Source: Pseudomonas shirazensis
GTDB taxonomy: Bacteria > Pseudomonadota > Gammaproteobacteria > Pseudomonadales > Pseudomonadaceae
DNA: 64,000 bases
Direction: 5' to 3'
NCBI RefSeq assembly: GCF_014268785.2
Contig: NZ_JABWRD020000002.1
Location: 336,001 to 400,000, forward strand
The notes under the pieces are model-generated. The model made no database searches. It was not told the origin of the DNA and saw only the letters and a list, made by a program, of their open reading frames with translations. Of the stretch, positions 48,235-59,561 are shown piece after piece. The translations under genes and the position numbers were made by a program. Position 1 is the first letter of the stretch. Each line of letters begins with the position of its first letter.

Positions 48235-48271
48235 GGCGTATGGGTACCACGGGAGTTACAGAATGTGAGCA

Positions 48272-48303
48272 AGTATGCGATTCCCGAGCATTTAAGTCAA
48301 CTA
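48272..48303 (-). promoter_or_regulatory. iscR promoter with overlapping IscR type 1-like site
   Basis: On the minus strand TTGACT (48295-48300) and CATACT (48272-48277) are spaced exactly 17 bases apart: a near-ideal sigma-70 promoter. The sequence ATAGTTGACTTAAATGCTCGG (48283-48303) overlaps the -35 and resembles the type 1 IscR operator, consistent with the autoregulation known for isc operons. Confidence 0.75.
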
Positions 48304-48404
48304 TTAGACCTACTGCTTTAGTCGGGTTTGCACTCGAAGGGCGGGCGCGAGTGTAGCAGACACTGGCCGCGAGCACACGCCCACGGCTAGTGCCATCGTC
48401 GCTG

Positions 48405-49208
48405 TCAATGTGGCTGGGTGTCGCTCTGCGCCTGCTGCCTTGCCTCGACCGGAGCGACTTCAACGAAATCTTCTTCGGGCAGTGCCGGCAGCGCCTTGCC
48501 GTGATAGTCGCTACCCAGCTTGGTCAACGCGCCGCACATGCCCTGCAGACGCTCGTCGACCGCTTGCAGGTGGTCGAGCATCTGGCCAATGGCGCGGGCG
48601 ACCGGGTCAGGCATGTCGCCACTGACGCCATAGGCATCGAAACCGATCTTCTCGGCCATGGCCTTGCGCTTGGCTTCGACTTCGGAGTCTTCCTGCGCCT
48701 TGACGATAATGCGACCGGGGATACCCACTGCGGTGGCGCCTGGCGGAACCTCCTTGGTGACCACAGCATTGGAGCCGATTTTGGCTCCGGCGCCGACAGT
48801 GAATGGGCCGAGCACCTTGGCGCCGGCACCGACCACCACGCCATTGCCCAGGGTCGGGTGGCGCTTGCCGGCGTTCCAGCTGGTACCACCGAGGGTCACG
48901 CCCTGGTAGAGGGTGACGTCGTCACCGATCTCGGCGGTCTCACCAATGACGATCCCCATGCCGTGATCAATGAAGAAGCGTCGACCGATGGTCGCGCCCG
49001 GGTGGATTTCGATGCCAGTCATCCAGCGGCCGAAGTTCGACACCAGCCGCGCCAGCCACTTCAGATCACGCGTCCAGAGGGCGTGGCCAAGGCGGTGCAG
49101 CCAGATCGCGTGCATGCCGGGATAGCAGGTCAGTACTTCAAAAGCGTTACGCGCCGCAGGGTCACGATGGAATACGCTTTGGATATCTTCACGCAGACGT
49201 TCGAACAT
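48405..49208 (-). CDS. cysE: Serine O-acetyltransferase CysE
   Basis: 267 residues. N-terminal helical domain, then the left-handed beta-helix of hexapeptide repeats ([39 protein letters not shown], ... [31 protein letters not shown]). It makes O-acetylserine, the first committed cysteine precursor, and lies next to the isc cluster, matching the sulfur demand. A longer C-terminal tail than the E. coli type is seen. Confidence 0.93.
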   Translation of the reverse strand: MFERLREDIQSVFHRDPAARNAFEVLTCYPGMHAIWLHRLGHALWTRDLKWLARLVSNFGRWMTGIEIHPGATIGRRFFIDHGMGIVIGETAEIGDDVTLYQGVTLGGTSWNAGKRHPTLGNGVVVGAGAKVLGPFTVGAGAKIGSNAVVTKEVPPGATAVGIPGRIIVKAQEDSEVEAKRKAMAEKIGFDAYGVSGDMPDPVARAIGQMLDHLQAVDERLQGMCGALTKLGSDYHGKALPALPEEDFVEVAPVEARQQAQSDTQPH

Positions 49209-49211
49209 TGC

Positions 49212-49967
49212 TCAATCCTTCCGCTTATGCGACTCACCCCGAGCAACCTTCTGAGTCTCGGTGAGGATGCCGCGTAAAATGCTCATTTCCGTACGCTCTA
49301 CCGAACTGCGACCGTACAGACGACGCAGGCGCGCCATCAGGTGCTTGGGTTTGTCCGGATCGAGGAAGGCGATGTCCACCAGGGTTTTCTCCAGGTGGTC
49401 GTAGAAACGCTCCATCTCGTCCAGGGTCGCCAGTTCGACGGCATCGGCCTTGTCATTGATCGACGGCTCGCCCTGCGCGGCCAGCCAGGCCATCCGCACC
49501 TCATAGCCAAGCACCTGCACGGCGGCGGCCAGATTGAGCGAGCTGAAGTCAGGGTTCGAGGGAATGTGCACATGGAAGTGACATCGCTGCAATTCGTCGT
49601 TGGTCAGCCCGGCATGCTCGCGACCGAACACCAGGGCGATTTCGTCACCCATGGTGGCACGCTCGACCGACTTGGCGCCGCACTCGCGCGGATCCAGCAT
49701 CGGCCACGGCAGGCTGCGGTCGCGGGCACTGGTGCCGATCGCGAGACTGCAGCCAACCAGCGCCTCTTCCAGCGAGTCGACCACCAGCGCGCCACTGAGC
49801 ACGTCGTCTGCGCCAGAAGCTCGGGCGCTGGCGTCAGCTGCCGGAAACTCCTGCGGCTGGACCAGCACCAGGCGCGACAAGCCCATGTTTTTCATGGCAC
49901 GCGCAGCGCCGCCGATGTTGCCGGGGTGGCTGGTATTGACCAGAACAACACGAATATTTTGCAGCAC
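49212..49967 (-). CDS. trmJ: TrmJ: tRNA (Cm32/Um32) methyltransferase
   Basis: 251 residues, SPOUT fold. Core segments VNTSHPGNIGGAARAMKNMGLSRLVLV, LVFGREHAGLTNDEL and IPSNPDFSSLNLAAAVQVLGYEVRMA form the trefoil knot. I chose GTG 49967 (MLQNIRVVL) over a TTG at 49982. It is three bases from cysE and divergent from suhB. Confidence 0.92.
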   Translation of the reverse strand: MLQNIRVVLVNTSHPGNIGGAARAMKNMGLSRLVLVQPQEFPAADASARASGADDVLSGALVVDSLEEALVGCSLAIGTSARDRSLPWPMLDPRECGAKSVERATMGDEIALVFGREHAGLTNDELQRCHFHVHIPSNPDFSSLNLAAAVQVLGYEVRMAWLAAQGEPSINDKADAVELATLDEMERFYDHLEKTLVDIAFLDPDKPKHLMARLRRLYGRSSVERTEMSILRGILTETQKVARGESHKRKD

Positions 49968-50117
49968 GGTGGGTGCTCTCAAAGGCAGATATCAGGGCGG
50001 TCGATCTTACAGAACCGACGGACGTTACGCCATGAAAGCAAATGCGGCGCTGCCGTTGTCAAAAAACTCTGCTAAAATGGCCGGCTTTCTTCTTTAACAT
50101 CTCCAGGTGAACCGCCC

Positions 50118-50936
50118 ATGCAGCCTATGCTGACTATCGCCCTGCGCGCTGCTCGCAGCGCCAGTGAACTGATTTTCCGCTCCATCGAACGCCTGGACAC
50201 CATCAAGGTGGACGAAAAGGACGCCAAGGACTACGTGTCCGAGGTTGACCGCGCTGCCGAGCAGAAAATCGTCGATGCTCTGCGCAAGGCCTACCCGAAC
50301 CACTCGATCCAGGGTGAAGAGACCGGCTTCCACGCTGGCTCAGGTGAAGAAGGCAAAGACTACCTGTGGATCATCGACCCGCTCGATGGCACCACCAACT
50401 TCCTGCGTGGCATTCCGCACTTTGCAGTGAGCATCGCCTGCAAATACCGCGGCCGCCTGGAGCACGCAGTGGTACTGGATCCGGTTCGCCAGGAAGAGTT
50501 CACCGCCAGCCGTGGCCGTGGCGCCCAGATCAACGGTCGCCGCCTACGCGTCAGCTCGCGTACCAGCCTTGAAGGCGCCCTGCTGGGTACCGGCTTCCCG
50601 TTCCGCGACAACCAGATGGCCGACCTCGACAATTACCTGGGCATGATCCGCGCCCTGACTGGCCAGACTGCCGGCATCCGCCGCGCCGGCTCTGCCAGCC
50701 TTGACCTGGCCTATGTAGCGGCCGGTCGTTTCGATGCGTTCTGGGAGTCGGGCCTGTCCGAGTGGGACATGGCTGCAGGCGTACTGCTGGTGCAGGAGGC
50801 TGGCGGTCTGGTCAGCGACTTCAACGGTGGCCACGAATTCCTCGAGAAAGGCCACATCGTTGCTGGCAACATCAAGTGCTTCAAAGCCGTGCTGACTGCC
50901 ATCCAGCCGCACGTGCCACAATCGCTGAAGCGCTAA
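50118..50936 (+). CDS. suhB: Inositol-1-monophosphatase SuhB
   Basis: 272 residues. Metal-binding motifs are WIIDPLDGTTNFLRG and SEWDMAAGVLLVQEAGG; the Glu ligand is in QGEETGFH. In E. coli and Pseudomonas SuhB also takes part in ribosomal RNA transcription (NusB/SuhB antitermination) beyond its phosphatase activity. Divergent from trmJ over 150 bases, closed by a terminator. Confidence 0.96.
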   Translation: MQPMLTIALRAARSASELIFRSIERLDTIKVDEKDAKDYVSEVDRAAEQKIVDALRKAYPNHSIQGEETGFHAGSGEEGKDYLWIIDPLDGTTNFLRGIPHFAVSIACKYRGRLEHAVVLDPVRQEEFTASRGRGAQINGRRLRVSSRTSLEGALLGTGFPFRDNQMADLDNYLGMIRALTGQTAGIRRAGSASLDLAYVAAGRFDAFWESGLSEWDMAAGVLLVQEAGGLVSDFNGGHEFLEKGHIVAGNIKCFKAVLTAIQPHVPQSLKR

Positions 50937-50948
50937 GCGCCGGTCAGC

Positions 50949-50982
50949 CACAAAAAAGCACCCCCCGGGGTGCTTTTTTGTG
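50949..50982. terminator. Bidirectional terminator between suhB and the glycine-zipper gene
   Basis: GCACCCC CC GGGGTGC (50958-50973), flanked by an A6 run on the left and a T6 run on the right. It works from both sides; a stray REP-like fragment (CCGCTCCTACAGG) follows at 50998-51010. Confidence 0.85.
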
Positions 50983-51031
50983 TCCGCAAGAACCGCGCCG
51001 CTCCTACAGGGGCCAGTGATCCTGCGCAGGC

Positions 51032-51580
51032 TTACTGCCCGTTCTGGGCCTGACTCAGCACCAGCTTGCCATTCTCGTCCAGCGGAATGGTCGAACCTGG
51101 CTCGTGGTCCATCTTCACTTTGCCGACCTTGTCGCCAATCGAATAGGTGACGTTGTAGCCAACCACTTTCTCGCTCAGGTCATGCACGGTGTTACAGCGG
51201 GTCTGGGTGGTAGTGTAGGTGTCACGCTCTTGCATGCCTTCCTGCACCTTGTTACCGGCGTAGCCGCCGCCGACCGCACCGGCCACGGTGGCAATCTTCT
51301 TGCCGGTGCCGCCACCGATCTGGTTGCCGAGCAAGCCACCCGCCAATGCACCGACCACGGTACCGGCGATCTGATGTTGATCCTTGACCGGCGCCTGGCG
51401 CGTCACGGTCACGTCCTTGCACACTTCACGTGGAGTCTTGACCTGCTGCTTGATCGGCTGCACGTCGGTCACCTCGGCGACCTCTGGGCCTTTGTTCACC
51501 AAGCTGTAGGTCGCCATTGCGCCTGCGGCAGTTACACCGACGGCACCGAGCACCGCACCCACCAGCATTGATTTATTCAC
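51032..51580 (-). CDS. Glycine-zipper 2TM (SlyB-like) envelope protein
   Basis: 182 residues. An N-terminal hydrophobic segment (SMLVGAVLGAVGVTAAGAMA) is followed by a soluble stretch and a glycine zipper of the Rick_17kDa/2TM kind (AGTVVGALAGGLLGNQIGGGTGKKIATVAGAVGGGYAGNKV). The C-terminus is a small beta module (YNVTYSIGDKVGKVKMDHEPGSTIPLDENGKLVL). There is no lipobox, unlike SlyB itself. GTG 51580 is preceded by AGGAGG at five bases. Its job is not known; relatives are envelope-stress linked. Confidence 0.8.
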   Translation of the reverse strand: MNKSMLVGAVLGAVGVTAAGAMATYSLVNKGPEVAEVTDVQPIKQQVKTPREVCKDVTVTRQAPVKDQHQIAGTVVGALAGGLLGNQIGGGTGKKIATVAGAVGGGYAGNKVQEGMQERDTYTTTQTRCNTVHDLSEKVVGYNVTYSIGDKVGKVKMDHEPGSTIPLDENGKLVLSQAQNGQ

Positions 51581-51637
51581 GTGAACCTCCTGATCGTACC
51601 AGCGGGCCATAACCCGCGCTTGTCCCAGCCTTGGAGC

Positions 51638-51670
51638 AAAAAAAAAGCCGCGAGTTCAACATTCGCGGCT
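51638..51670 (-). terminator. Terminator of the queA-tgt-yajC-secDF operon
   Basis: On the minus strand AGCCGCGA ATGTTGAAC TCGCGGCT (51646-51670) is followed by a run of eight or nine Ts. It lies 30 bases beyond the secF stop. Confidence 0.9.
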
Positions 51671-51700
51671 CTCTTGGCGCCAAACGGCGACGGCTTGCGG

Positions 51701-52609
51701 TTATGGACGCTCGTCCACACCCTCGGCCTTGACCGGTGGAATCAGGTCTTCGCTGTTCAGGTTCAGCCAGATCAATACCACGTTGGCGATGTAGATCGAC
51801 GAGTAGGTACCGGCCATGACCCCGATGAACAGAGCCAGGGAGAAGCCGAACAGGTTGTCACCCCCGAAGATCAACAGGGCGGCGATCGCCAGCAAGGTCG
51901 AAACCGAAGTGGCGACAGTGCGCAGCAGGGTCTGCGTGGTCGAGACGTTGATGTTCTCGATCAGCGAGGCCTTGCGCATCACGCGGAAGTTTTCCCGCAC
52001 GCGGTCGAATACCACAATGGTGTCGTTCAGCGAGTAACCGATGATGGCCAGCACTGCCGCCAGCACCGTCAAATCGAAGGTGATCTGGAAGAACGACAGG
52101 ATACCCACGGTCACGACCACGTCGTGGATCAGCGAGATGATCGCGCCGACGGCGAATTTCCACTGGAAGCGGAAGGCTAGGTAGATGAGTACCCCGCCCA
52201 GCGCCAGCAGCATGCCCAGTCCGCCCTGGTCACGCAGTTCTTCACCTACCTGCGGGCCGACGAACTCGACCCGCTTGAGGGTTGCCGGGTTGTCACCGCC
52301 GACTTTCTGCAGCGCTGCAGCAACCTTGCTGCCCAGTTGCGGGTCGTCGCCCGGCATGCGCACCAGCAGGTCGGTAGTCGCACCGAAGCTCTGCACGATG
52401 GCATCCTCGAAGCCCGACTGAGCGAGCTCGGCGCGGACCAGCTTGAGGTCTGCCGGACGCTCGTAGGTCAGCTCGATGAGCGTACCGCCGGTGAAGTCCA
52501 GACCGAAGTTCAAACCCTTCTGCCACCAGCTGAACAACGCCAGGATGGTCAGCAGGACAGTGACGGCGAACGCAACGTTGCGCACGCCCATGAAGTTGAT
52601 GGTTTTCAT
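51701..52609 (-). CDS. secF: Protein translocase subunit SecF
   Basis: 302 residues with six membrane segments and the SecF signature NFGLDFTGGTLIELTYE after the first. Later motifs include GYSLNDTIVVFDRVREN and SLIENINVSTTQTLLRTVATSVSTLLA. It works with SecD to pull exported proteins using the proton gradient. ATG 52609 (MKTINFMGVRN) is chosen over the longer frame to 52645. Confidence 0.95.
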   Translation of the reverse strand: MKTINFMGVRNVAFAVTVLLTILALFSWWQKGLNFGLDFTGGTLIELTYERPADLKLVRAELAQSGFEDAIVQSFGATTDLLVRMPGDDPQLGSKVAAALQKVGGDNPATLKRVEFVGPQVGEELRDQGGLGMLLALGGVLIYLAFRFQWKFAVGAIISLIHDVVVTVGILSFFQITFDLTVLAAVLAIIGYSLNDTIVVFDRVRENFRVMRKASLIENINVSTTQTLLRTVATSVSTLLAIAALLIFGGDNLFGFSLALFIGVMAGTYSSIYIANVVLIWLNLNSEDLIPPVKAEGVDERP

Positions 52610-52619
52610 GGTTATTCCC

Positions 52620-54482
52620 TCAAACCCACAGCTTCTTGATGTCACGCCCGCCGCAGGTCAGGTTGACCATTGCGCGGGTCACCATGACGGCGGTGAACAT
52701 CGAGGTGAAAATCCCGAGGGACATGGTTACCGCGAAGCCTTTGACCGGCCCGGTGCCCATCGCGAAGAGGATACCGCCGACCAGCAGACTGGTCAGGTTG
52801 GCGTCGATGATCGCGGTGTAGGCACGGCTGAAGCCTTCGTGGATGGCGCGCTGCACCGACATGCCGTTTTTCAGCTCCTCGCGAATCCGCGAGAAGATCA
52901 GCACGTTGGCGTCGACCGCCATACCCATGGTCAGCACGATACCGGCGATGCCTGGCAGGGTCAGGGTGGCACCCAGCAGGGACATCAAGGCCAGCAGCAG
53001 GATCATGTTGCCGGTCAGGGCAACGGTCGCGATCACGCCAAAACCACGGTAGATGGCGATGATGAAGATGGACACGAACAGCATGCCCCACAGCGATGCT
53101 TCGACACCTTTGGTGATGTTGTCGGCCCCCAGGCTTGGACCAATGGTGCGCTCTTCAGCGAAGTACATCGGCGCAGCCAGACCACCGGCACGCAGCAGCA
53201 GGGCCAGTTCGGACGATTCACCCTGGCCATTGAGGCCGGTGATGCGGAACTGGCTGCCCAGTGGCGATTGAATGGTCGCCAGGCTGATGATCTTTTTCTC
53301 TTCCTGGAAGCTCTGTACGGCAACTTCCTTCTCGACGCCATCGACGGTCTGCTTGACGTAGCGGGTGATCGGCTTCTGCTCGATGAAGATTACTGCCATG
53401 CTGCGGCCGACGTTGCTGCGGGTCGCGCGGCTCATCAACTCGCCGCCATGGCCATCGAGGCGGATGTTGACCTGTGGCCGGCCTTGCTCGTCGAAGCTGG
53501 CTTGGGCGTCGGTGACCTGGTCACCGGTGATGATCAAACCACGCTCGACCGGCGCCGAACGGCCGCCGTCACGGAATTCGAAGACCTCGGTGGTGGCCTT
53601 GGAGGCACCTGGTTCGGCACCGAAGCGGAACTCGAGGTTGGCGGTCTTGCCGAGGATGCGCTTGGCTTCGGCAGTGTCCTGCACGCCTGGCAGCTCGACT
53701 ACGATACGGTTGGCGCCCTGACGCTGCACCAGCGGCTCGGCCACACCCAGTTCATTGACCCGGTTGCGCACGGTGGTCAGGTTTTGCTTGATCGAGTATT
53801 CGCGGATCTCGGCAACCTTGGCCGGGGTCAGCGCCAGACGCAGCACAGCGAGCTCGTTGCGCTCGGTGGTGGTCAGGTCGAAATCGGTGAAGCTCTTGCG
53901 AATCAGGGCACGGGCCTGTTCGCGGGTGGCGTCGTCAGAGAAGCCCAGCACGATGCCGCCATCCTGCTGAGGCAGGCTGCGGTAGCGGATGCGCTCTTTG
54001 CGCAACAGGGTCTTCACTTCGCCTTCGTAGACCTTCATGCGCGCGCTCATGGCCTTATCCATGTCCACTTCGAGCAGGAAGTGCACACCACCGGACAGGT
54101 CCAGACCGAGCTTCATCGGGCTTGCACCCAGGTTACGCAGCCACTGCGGAGTGGTCTGAGCCAGGTTCAGGGCCACGACGTAATCATCGCCCAGGGCCTT
54201 GCGCACCACATCCTTGGCTGGCAGTTGGTCTTCCTGGTCGGCCAGGCGTACCAAGCCACTGCCCTTCTCGCCCAGGCTAGTGCCCTTCACGGTGATACCC
54301 GCTTCGGTCAGCGCCTTGTTGACGCGATCGAGGTCGGCCTGGTTGACCTGCAGCGCCGAACTGGCACCACTGATCTGTACAGCCGGATCATCCGGATAGA
54401 GGTTGGGAGCGGAATAAATGAAACCGATCGCCAGTACCAGCACGATCAGTGCGTATTTCCACAGAGGATATTTGTTCAGCAT
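52620..54482 (-). CDS. secD: Protein translocase subunit SecD
   Basis: 620 residues. The first membrane helix (MLNKYPLWKYALIVLVLAIGF) and the GLDLSGGVHFLLEVDMDKA signature are typical, with a large periplasmic P1 domain before a five-helix membrane core (IYRGFGVIATVALTGNMILLLALMSLLGATLTLPGIAGIVLTMGMAVDANVLIFSRIREEL). Ten bases upstream of secF. ATG 54482 is preferred over a GTG one codon earlier. Confidence 0.95.
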   Translation of the reverse strand: MLNKYPLWKYALIVLVLAIGFIYSAPNLYPDDPAVQISGASSALQVNQADLDRVNKALTEAGITVKGTSLGEKGSGLVRLADQEDQLPAKDVVRKALGDDYVVALNLAQTTPQWLRNLGASPMKLGLDLSGGVHFLLEVDMDKAMSARMKVYEGEVKTLLRKERIRYRSLPQQDGGIVLGFSDDATREQARALIRKSFTDFDLTTTERNELAVLRLALTPAKVAEIREYSIKQNLTTVRNRVNELGVAEPLVQRQGANRIVVELPGVQDTAEAKRILGKTANLEFRFGAEPGASKATTEVFEFRDGGRSAPVERGLIITGDQVTDAQASFDEQGRPQVNIRLDGHGGELMSRATRSNVGRSMAVIFIEQKPITRYVKQTVDGVEKEVAVQSFQEEKKIISLATIQSPLGSQFRITGLNGQGESSELALLLRAGGLAAPMYFAEERTIGPSLGADNITKGVEASLWGMLFVSIFIIAIYRGFGVIATVALTGNMILLLALMSLLGATLTLPGIAGIVLTMGMAVDANVLIFSRIREELKNGMSVQRAIHEGFSRAYTAIIDANLTSLLVGGILFAMGTGPVKGFAVTMSLGIFTSMFTAVMVTRAMVNLTCGGRDIKKLWV

Positions 54483-54547
54483 CACGCCGCCCGTTCAAGA
54501 CGCGGGGCGCTTTGCGCGCCCCGACTGGAAAAAGTAAAACCGGTACC

Positions 54548-54883
54548 TCAGATAGCCTTGAGCGTACCTTTAGGCAGGGTCGCAGCCACGGCGCCCTTCT
54601 GGAACTTCATCTCGACGGTGTCGGACACTTCCAGTACCACGAAGTCATCGGAAACCTTGACGATCTTGCCGGCGATGCCGCCGTTGGTGACAACTTCGTC
54701 ACCTTTCTGCAAGTTGCCCAGCAGGTTCTTCTGCTCTTTGGCGCGCTTGGCCTGTGGACGCCAGATCATCAGGTAGAAGATGACCAGGAAGCCGACCAGG
54801 AAAATCCACTCGAAACCACCACCCATAGGGCCGGCGGCAGGGGCTGCGGCGTCCGCGTAGGCGGCGGGGATCAAAAAGCTCAT
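54548..54883 (-). CDS. yajC: YajC, SecDF-associated membrane protein
   Basis: 111 residues. One membrane helix (FEWIFLVGFLVIFYLMIWRPQ) follows a short N-terminal extracytoplasmic part; the cytosolic KOW-like region includes RAKEQKNLLGNLQKGDEVVTNGGIAGKIVKV. It binds SecDF. Gene order queA-tgt-yajC-secD-secF is standard. Confidence 0.94.
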   Translation of the reverse strand: MSFLIPAAYADAAAPAAGPMGGGFEWIFLVGFLVIFYLMIWRPQAKRAKEQKNLLGNLQKGDEVVTNGGIAGKIVKVSDDFVVLEVSDTVEMKFQKGAVAATLPKGTLKAI

Positions 54884-54939
54884 GTGACACTCCAGTTGTT
54901 ATGTTGCAACGTGTTGGGTTGGCAAACGGTTACAGTCAG

Positions 54940-57119
<2,180 letters not shown>

Positions 57120-57227
57120 GATTGTGTTCGGTTCGACAGGGCCGCGAAGTTTAGCCCAAGCTGTGAAAATTCTCCATGAAAGCCGATTGACCGACCCGCG
57201 GAGCCTCTCTATACTGCCGCCCCACAA

Positions 57228-57312
57228 GCCCTGATGGCGGAATTGGTAGACGCGGCGGATTCAAAATCCGTTTTCGAAAGGAGTGGGAGTTCGAGTCTCC
57301 CTCGGGGCACCA
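57228..57312 (+). tRNA. tRNA-Leu (anticodon CAA)
   Basis: 85 bases. A 7-bp acceptor stem pairs GCCCTGA with TCGGGGC (one G-T), the anticodon loop TTCAAAA carries CAA, and the T arm GAGTTCGAGTCTC and encoded CCA end are present. The long variable arm fits a class II tRNA. On the plus strand, divergent from queA. Confidence 0.97.
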
Positions 57313-57355
57313 AACGCAACACATAGACGCCTTACCAGCGTCTACGCAACATCCC

Positions 57356-57381
57356 AAAAGCCCGCTGATTGCGGGCTTTTT
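57356..57381 (+). terminator. Terminator after tRNA-Leu
   Basis: GCCCGC TGATT GCGGGC (57360-57376) followed by TTTTT, preceded by AAAA. It closes the tRNA-Leu transcript. Confidence 0.85.
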
Positions 57382-57436
57382 AGTTTCTACAATTTGAACG
57401 TTTTCTCCAGCAAAGCAGCGCTCTTTGATGTGTTGC

Positions 57437-58384
57437 TCAGCCAGTTATGCCCTCAAGCGCATAAGCACCAGCCGTCAACTGCTCAGTCAGAAACTCAAGG
57501 CACACTTTGATTTTTTCCGACTGCGAAGCACGGACCGTGGTGACCGCGGAAATATCCGCAACCTGATGCCAAGCAGGCAGCAGTCGCATGAGCTTGCCCT
57601 GCGCAAAACTGGGGGCGACGTCCCAGGAGGAGGCCATGATGATGCCCAGCCCTTCATGCGCCCACTCGCGCACGATGTCGCTGTTGTTCGATGCCATGGG
57701 CCCGGTCACCTTGACGGTCTCCATGCCACCTGGCCCCTCTAGACGCCACAAACCAAAGCTACTGTCCCTGTCGCGCAGCAGCAGGCAGTCGTGCTGTGCC
57801 AGATCAGCCAGCGAAGCGGGATGGCCTCGCTCCGCGACATAGCTCGGGGCGGCGCACAGAATCCTCTGGCTGCTGGCGATCTTGTGGGCAATAAGATGCT
57901 GCTCGGTCACCTCCCCTACTCGAATATCGACATCGAACTGTTCACCGATCAGGTCCGTGCGCCTGTCCATCAACTCGATCCAGACCTCGAGTTTTGGGTA
58001 GCGCTTGCGCAGCAGGCCGAGAATGGGTGCCACGTGGAAACGGCCCAGTCGTTGACTGGTGCTGATCCGCAGCAGGCCTTTGGGCTCTACCCGGTCTCCA
58101 TGGGACGTCTCCAGCATGCCGTGGACGTTTTCCAGAATCTGTTTGGCCCAGACCAGCATCGCCTCGCCTTCACGGGTGATGGTGACGCGGCGCGTCGTAC
58201 GGTTGAACAGCTTGCAGTTGAGGCTTTGCTCAAGTGTCGCGATGCGCTTGCTGACGTGCGCTGGCGAGATACCCAACTCAGCCCCTGCGCTGACGAAGCT
58301 CGAACAGCGGGCGATCGCAGTGAAGAGCAAAAGGTCACGCAGAAACGGGTCATTGTTCAGTAATTGAGAATTCTGATATTCCAT
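57437..58384 (-). CDS. LysR-family transcriptional regulator
   Basis: 315 residues. N-terminal winged helix (FLRDLLLFTAIARCSSFVSAGAELGISPAHVSKRIATLEQSLNCKLFNRTTRRVTITREGEAM) and a periplasmic-binding-like effector domain. Close in type to the DmlR/YafC-like regulators. It is divergent from the dehydrogenase at 58491 across 106 bases and is the likely regulator of it. The inducer is unknown. Confidence 0.88.
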   Translation of the reverse strand: MEYQNSQLLNNDPFLRDLLLFTAIARCSSFVSAGAELGISPAHVSKRIATLEQSLNCKLFNRTTRRVTITREGEAMLVWAKQILENVHGMLETSHGDRVEPKGLLRISTSQRLGRFHVAPILGLLRKRYPKLEVWIELMDRRTDLIGEQFDVDIRVGEVTEQHLIAHKIASSQRILCAAPSYVAERGHPASLADLAQHDCLLLRDRDSSFGLWRLEGPGGMETVKVTGPMASNNSDIVREWAHEGLGIIMASSWDVAPSFAQGKLMRLLPAWHQVADISAVTTVRASQSEKIKVCLEFLTEQLTAGAYALEGITG

Positions 58385-58490
58385 CTGAGCCCATTATGAC
58401 CTTCGCCGGCGATAGTAGGCTGGATCCTAACAGCACCTGATGAGCCTGCGCTGCTCCTCAGGCACACAAAAACAACTGTGAAGATCAATC

Positions 58491-59543
58491 ATGTCCAGAA
58501 TCAGAATTGCGGTGGCCGGCGTCGGCATGATCGGTCGCCGCCATATCGAACTTGTCCAAGCGAGCCTGTCTTGTGAACTGGTTGCCGTTGTTGATCCGGT
58601 GAGGATCCCGGAAGATTACCTGACCGCTCTGGGCGTTCCTCAATATGCTGATCTGGCGGCCTTGTTCGACAACGTCAAACCGGACGGCGTGATCCTTGCC
58701 ACGCCCAATGCCCTGCATGTTGCGCAGGCGTTGCAATGCGTCGACGCGGGGGTTGCCGCCTTGATCGAAAAACCCGTCGCCCACAGCGTTGCAGAAGGTC
58801 AGCGTCTGCTCGCTGCGGCAACCGCAAAGGGTGCGCGCTTACTGGTCGGGCACCATCGAGCACACAGCCCTGTGCTGGCCAAGGCACGGGAGATCATCGG
58901 CGAAGGCGTGCTCGGCGACATTGTTGCCGTGCAGGGCAGCGCGCTGTTCTACAAACCGGATGATTACTTCGACGCGGCCGTGTGGCGGCGCCAGGAAGGT
59001 GGCGGCCCGATCCTGATCAACATGATTCACGAGATCGGCAACTTGCGCTCGCTGTGCGGAGAGATCGTTGCCGTCCAGGCCATGCAGTCGAGTACCGCGC
59101 GTAACTTTCCGGTCGAAGACACGGTGTGTATCGGCCTGCGCTTTGCCAACGGGGCCCTGGGCTCGTTTCTGCTATCGGACTCTGCGGGGTGTGCCCGCAG
59201 TTGGGAGCAGACGTCACAGGAGAATGCGAGCTATGCCGCCTACGCCGATGAAGACTGCTATGTAATCAGCGGCAAGAACGGGTCGCTTGCGGTGCCCACA
59301 ATGCGCCTCAAATACTATGCTCGCACTGAAGAGCGCTCATGGTTCAAGCCTTTTCAAACGGCGACCGCCGGTGTTGAACGTCGGGATCCACTGGAGCTTC
59401 AGCTCGAGCATTTCTGCCGGATTATTCAAGGACTTGAAGCGCCGCTGGTCACGGTGCGCGATGGCCTGAGGAATCTGATCATCACTGAGGCCATTGCCGA
59501 AGCGGCGAAGACTGGAGCGGTCGTCAGCACAGCCCCTGTCTGA
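58491..59543 (+). CDS. Gfo/Idh/MocA-family dehydrogenase
   Basis: 350 residues. NAD(P)-binding GVGMIG (GxGxxG at residues 10-15), the conserved EKP (E93-K94-P95) and a downstream H180 in NMIHEIGN that matches the family's catalytic position. Members oxidise sugars, inositols or related compounds; substrate not known. The gene is divergent from the LysR gene; its 3' end sits 18 bases from the broken end of a pseudogene on the other strand, so it may have been brought in by a rearrangement. Confidence 0.87.
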   Translation: MSRIRIAVAGVGMIGRRHIELVQASLSCELVAVVDPVRIPEDYLTALGVPQYADLAALFDNVKPDGVILATPNALHVAQALQCVDAGVAALIEKPVAHSVAEGQRLLAAATAKGARLLVGHHRAHSPVLAKAREIIGEGVLGDIVAVQGSALFYKPDDYFDAAVWRRQEGGGPILINMIHEIGNLRSLCGEIVAVQAMQSSTARNFPVEDTVCIGLRFANGALGSFLLSDSAGCARSWEQTSQENASYAAYADEDCYVISGKNGSLAVPTMRLKYYARTEERSWFKPFQTATAGVERRDPLELQLEHFCRIIQGLEAPLVTVRDGLRNLIITEAIAEAAKTGAVVSTAPV

Positions 59544-59561
59544 ATGACTACAAGCTGGGGT

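Noticed and set aside
52476..54776. A 766-codon open frame on the plus strand opposite secF, secD and yajC
   Set aside because: Antisense to unmistakable sec genes; the product has no recognisable fold and many low-complexity stretches.
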